64,000 bases of DNA, from positions 186,001-250,000 of the forward strand of contig NZ_JASCXI010000003.1 of the NCBI RefSeq assembly GCF_030271515.1, read 5' to 3'. The notes under the pieces are model-generated. The model had not been told where the DNA came from. It did not search any database and was given only the letters and a program-made list of their open reading frames with translations. This DNA comes from Erythrobacter oryzae. Its GTDB lineage: Bacteria > Pseudomonadota > Alphaproteobacteria > Sphingomonadales > Sphingomonadaceae. Position numbers and translations under genes: made by a program. Below, one piece after another: positions 61,227 to 64,000 of the stretch; positions within the stretch are counted from its first letter, which is position 1; every line of letters starts with the position of its first letter.

Positions 61227-61665
61227 GGACCGCATCGACCGGAAAATTCTTGATCTGCTCAGGCAAGACTCGCGCCTGACCGGCGAGGCGCTCGGCGAGC
61301 GCGTGGGCCTCAGCCCCTCCGCCGCACACCGGCGGGTCAAAGCGCTGGAGGAGATCGGCGCGATCCTCGGCTACCGTGCGCGCCTGTCACGCGCGGCGCG
61401 GGGCAACCCCTCGACCGTCTTCGTGCAGGTCACCCTCACCGACCAGCGGCAGGCGACCATGCTCGCCTTCGAGGCCGCGCTCGCCCGGACCGAGCAGGTG
61501 GCCGAGGCCTATCTGATGAGCGGCCAGTCGGATTACCTCGTCAAGGTGCTGGTGCGCGACGACGACAGCTACGAGCGCATCCACCGCGAGATCCTCTCCG
61601 CGCTCCCCGGTGTGCAGCGGCTGGTGAGCCAGTTCACGATCCGCACCCTCGAAGGCGGCGACTGA
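61225..61665 (+). CDS. Lrp/AsnC family transcriptional regulator
   Basis: A 146-aa regulator: wHTH at ~1-60 ([45 protein letters not shown]), then an alphabeta RAM sensor domain ([68 protein letters not shown]). It is most likely the alanine-responsive activator of the divergent ald gene (AldR-like). ATG at 61225 gives the canonical MDRIDRKIL. Confidence 0.94.
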   Translation: MDRIDRKILDLLRQDSRLTGEALGERVGLSPSAAHRRVKALEEIGAILGYRARLSRAARGNPSTVFVQVTLTDQRQATMLAFEAALARTEQVAEAYLMSGQSDYLVKVLVRDDDSYERIHREILSALPGVQRLVSQFTIRTLEGGD

Positions 61666-61874
61666 AACCGCGCCGCCCGCATCGCGGGGAATATTCGGCG
61701 ATCACGATACGTTCATGGCAAGACGATGAAAGACGCTCGTCCTGCGCGCGCTAGGTTTGGTCGCAAGCCCCTTGTTTTCTCCGGGGGAACGCCGATCTGG
61801 CGTTTCCGGTTCTGTGACAGTTCAGGGTCAGGATTGCAGTAGAAAGTTAGTTTTCCGACGGGTATAGGACCAGC

Positions 61875-62909
61875 ATGGCGACGCCGATCTACGAATTTGC
61901 CCAGATCCCGCGGGTCGACCCGGCGGCCAAGGCGCGTGCCCGGGCGCGGCGCGTGCGCGATGCGGGGCAGGCTCCGACGGTCGGCGTGATCTACAATCCG
62001 CGCAGCCACCGCAACCTCGGCGCCGATTTCGATTGCGGCGTGTGCCCGCACGTCCACATCGCCCAGCCGCGCGAGCGCGGGCAGCTGCCGCAGGCGCTGA
62101 CCGAATTCGCGGCGAAAGGCATCGATCTGCTCGTCATCAATGGCGGCGACGGCACGGTGCGCGACGTGCTGACCTGCGGCCAGGCGATCTTCGGCGACGA
62201 TTGGCCCGCGATCGCGGTGCTCCCCAAGGGCAAGACGAACGCGCTCACCATCGACCTCGGCGTGCCCGAGGACTGGGGGCTGCAGGACGCGATCGAAGCG
62301 CTCGATCATGGCACCCGCGTCTATCGCCGTCCGATCACGGTCGCGCGGGCGGAGGAGCCGGGCTCGCGCGTCGCGGGCTTCATCCTCGGCGCGGGCGCCT
62401 TCACCAAGTCGATTCAGGCCGGGCAGAGCGCGCACCGCCTCGGCGCGTTCAACTCGATGGTGGTCGGCGTGACCGGCATCTGGGCGCTGCTGCAATCGCT
62501 GTTCGCCGGGCGCGGCAATGCCTGGCGCAAGGGTGCGCGCATGGCGATCGGGCTCGGCACGGCGGACGCCCCGATGGAGCACAGCGGCCACGGCGATCCC
62601 GCCATGCGCCAGCTGCTGTTCGCCTCGACGCTCGAGAAGCTCCCCGCCGGGATCAAGCCCTTCGGCGCGCTCAAGAACGGGCTGAAGCTCGTGGCGGTCG
62701 ACCAGATCCCGCGCCGCACCACCGCGCTGGTGCCGCTGGTGCTGATGGGCAAGATGAAGGACGGCCTGCGCGAGCGCGGCATCCATCAGGTCGCCGCGAC
62801 CCAGTTCAGCCTGTCGATCGACGACCAGTTCATCCTCGATGGCGAGGCCTTCCCGCCGGGCGACTACCGCATCGAGCAGGGGCCGGAGCTCGCCTTTGTA
62901 GCACCATGA
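61875..62909 (+). CDS. diacylglycerol kinase catalytic-domain protein
   Basis: A 344-aa lipid kinase of the DAGKc/YegS-like family: VGVIYNPRSHRNLGADF, phosphate-binding NGGDGTVRD (89-97), IAVLPKGKTNALTIDLG. The motif for Mg/ATP (GGDGT) is intact. N-terminal PIYEFAQIPRVDP has no membrane anchor. It probably phosphorylates diacylglycerol or a related lipid to phosphatidic acid. Followed after 10 bp by the TAM41-like gene, so the two form an operon. The 209-bp region upstream (61666-61874) has one weak hairpin (61788-61804) and nothing else clear. Confidence 0.88.
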   Translation: MATPIYEFAQIPRVDPAAKARARARRVRDAGQAPTVGVIYNPRSHRNLGADFDCGVCPHVHIAQPRERGQLPQALTEFAAKGIDLLVINGGDGTVRDVLTCGQAIFGDDWPAIAVLPKGKTNALTIDLGVPEDWGLQDAIEALDHGTRVYRRPITVARAEEPGSRVAGFILGAGAFTKSIQAGQSAHRLGAFNSMVVGVTGIWALLQSLFAGRGNAWRKGARMAIGLGTADAPMEHSGHGDPAMRQLLFASTLEKLPAGIKPFGALKNGLKLVAVDQIPRRTTALVPLVLMGKMKDGLRERGIHQVAATQFSLSIDDQFILDGEAFPPGDYRIEQGPELAFVAP

Positions 62910-62919
62910 GCGCCGCCCC

Positions 62920-63825
62920 ATGAGCGCTAGCACGGCGGCGCTTGCCGAGCGGATCGCCGCGCGCCTTGCCACGCCTGTCCAACCCGCCGTCGCCGAATTC
63001 GCGCGCGCCCTCGCTGACGCATCGGGCGCCGTCGCGGTGCTGTTCTACGGATCGAACCTGCGCACCGGATCGCTCGAAGGCGTGCTCGATTTCTACCTGC
63101 TGCTGCCGGGCAACGAGGAGGCCGCGATCTGGCCGCGGGTGTCCTATCACGAGCGCGGCGCTGACGGCATGACCCTGCGCGCGAAGGTCGCCACGATGCG
63201 GCTTTCGACCTTCGCCAGGGCGGCGAGCGGCGAACTCACCGACACCACCATCTGGGCGCGGTTCGTCCAGCCGAGCTGCCTGATCTGGGCTGCCGACGAC
63301 GCCGTCAGGGCCGAGGTCATCGCGGCTATCGCGTCCGCCGCCACCACCGCCGCGCGCCTCGCCGCCGCACTCGGCCCCGCGAGCGGCACGGCGGAGGACT
63401 ATTGGCGCGCGCTGTTCCGCGCCACCTACAGCGCCGAATTCCGGGTCGAGAAGAGCGGCCGCGAGAACGATATCCTCTCGGTCAACGCCGAGCATTTCGA
63501 GGGGCTATTGCCGCTTGCGCTGGAAGCGGCGGGCATTCCTGCGGGCCACGAAGGCACGACGCTCACCCCGCGTCTCACGCCGGCGGAGCGGGCGCGCATC
63601 CTCGGCTGGTGGAAGCGCCGCCGCCGCCTGGGCAAGCCGCTCAACCTGCTGCGCCTCGTCAAGGCGAGCACCACCTTCGAGGGCGCAGCACGCTATGCCG
63701 CGTGGAAGATCGAGCGGCACACCGGGATGCCGGTCAAGGTGACCCCGTTCCGCGAGCGCTACCCGCTCTTGGCCGCGCCGCAGGTCTTGTGGGACCTCAG
63801 CCAGCACCGCCGCCAGCGGCGCTAA
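62920..63825 (+). CDS. nucleotidyltransferase resembling mitochondrial TAM41 (CDP-DAG synthase)
   Basis: A 301-aa soluble protein. AVAVLFYGSNLRTGSLEGVLDFYLLL has the NTase GS (44-45) and a D-F-Y segment (D57) in the form used by TAM41-type phosphatidate cytidylyltransferases (YGSG...DFxFxV). LRAKVATMRLSTFARAASGELTDTTIWARFVQPSCLIWA then parallels TAM41's helix and GRLQKPV region in order. The C-terminal basic region (GWWKRRRRLGKPLNLLRLVKAS) could bind lipid phosphates. Its position directly after a DAG kinase fits a DAG to PA to CDP-DAG sequence. Inference; other NTases are possible. Confidence 0.68.
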   Translation: MSASTAALAERIAARLATPVQPAVAEFARALADASGAVAVLFYGSNLRTGSLEGVLDFYLLLPGNEEAAIWPRVSYHERGADGMTLRAKVATMRLSTFARAASGELTDTTIWARFVQPSCLIWAADDAVRAEVIAAIASAATTAARLAAALGPASGTAEDYWRALFRATYSAEFRVEKSGRENDILSVNAEHFEGLLPLALEAAGIPAGHEGTTLTPRLTPAERARILGWWKRRRRLGKPLNLLRLVKASTTFEGAARYAAWKIERHTGMPVKVTPFRERYPLLAAPQVLWDLSQHRRQRR

Positions 63826-63828
63826 CCC

Positions 63829-64000
63829 TCAGAGATACTGCATCGAGATCGTCATCCGCGTGACCCCTGGCCCCGCGGTGAAGCGGGTCTTGTCGACCGA
63901 GGGCGGGCGCGGGACGAGGCCGAGGATCTTCTTGATCCCGGGGTTGTTCGACATCCCCGCACCGTCGGTGGAAATGTCGGTCTGGCGGTTGCCATTGGCG
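63829..64000 (-). CDS. C-terminal part of an unidentified gene (runs off window)
   Basis: The minus frame is open from the window edge to TGA at 63829-63831 and ends ...FTAGPGVTRMTISMQYL. The preceding sequence (NRQTDISTDGAGMSNNPGIKKILGLVPRPP) is Gly/Asn/Pro-rich. The final amphipathic stretch ends in Tyr-Leu, compatible with an outer-membrane beta-strand but not decisive. Too short to identify. It converges on the TAM41-like gene with 3 bp between the stops. Confidence 0.55.
   Translation of the reverse strand, partial: ANGNRQTDISTDGAGMSNNPGIKKILGLVPRPPSVDKTRFTAGPGVTRMTISMQYL

Noticed and set aside
61788..61804. Hairpin upstream of the DAG kinase gene as a terminator
   Set aside because: Short stem (AACGCC/GGCGTT) and no T-run after it.

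Overview
The window is GC-rich (roughly two thirds G+C by eye) and its gene families point to an alphaproteobacterium of the Sphingomonadales, most likely an Erythrobacter/Porphyrobacter-like member of the Erythrobacteraceae. The clues are MmcB with an alphaproteobacterial GTTC-N7-GTTC SOS box, DUF2093, the Rrf2-headed suf operon with a short SufD, the sphingomonad style of acyl-CoA synthetase, and many TonB/OM and DUF885 proteins. This assignment is an inference from gene families. No 16S rRNA or other phylogenetic marker is present. I see no phage, insertion sequence or CRISPR array; the window looks like ordinary chromosome with many small palindromic repeats.

Layout. 1-11.4 kb: tail of an outer-membrane-like protein, phaB, a membrane protein, a LuxR/DUF4019 regulator divergent from an FMN reductase, an MFS transporter, two orphan proteins, a long-chain acyl-CoA synthetase, and a pyrD-ggt pair. 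11.4-11.7 kb: an intergenic stretch with a candidate ~110-nt small RNA ending in a strong Rho-independent terminator. 11.7-13.6 kb: two tandem paralogous AraC regulators. 13.6-21.6 kb: a SUF iron-sulfur operon (Rrf2 regulator, sufB, sufC, sufD, sufS, sufT, sufA) interleaved with six small non-SUF genes, most joined by ATGA-type overlaps; a 10+7+10 bp palindrome sits just before the regulator. 21.6-25.3 kb: an EF-hand-like protein, a lipoprotein, a CysZ-like membrane protein, a PfkB sugar/nucleoside kinase, and a large structured repeat. 25.3-31 kb: cytochrome c lipoprotein, a lower-GC orphan, purD and xseA with overlapping divergent start codons, DUF2093, a phytase-like esterase, rpmB.

31-41 kb: a small acidic lipoprotein, tadA, a TonB-dependent receptor behind a Zur-box-like palindrome, a lipoprotein, a VOC protein, a prohibitin-tail-like protein, a lipoprotein esterase, RNase T2 (possible CTG start), nadC, a second copy of the structured repeat, and a LytS/LytTR two-component pair. 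41-48.5 kb: two metalloproteases flanking a ScsC-like DsbA, a PAS/acidic protein, a 132-bp inverted repeat, DUF2141, sterol desaturase, SOS-controlled mmcB and tRNA-Arg(CCG).

48.5-58 kb: a tripartite RND efflux operon (adaptor, HAE1 pump, NodT-type outer-membrane factor) diverges from a copper cluster (MerR regulator, copA, copB, copC-like). The intergenic region holds a promoter with exact MerR-type geometry pointing at the RND operon, which suggests that the MerR protein links metal sensing to the pump. 58-64 kb: a DUF885 peptidase, alanine dehydrogenase divergent from an Lrp/AsnC regulator with repeated putative binding sites between them, then a diacylglycerol-kinase-like gene followed by a protein resembling mitochondrial TAM41 CDP-DAG synthase: a possible two-step lipid module. 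The window ends inside another gene on the minus strand.
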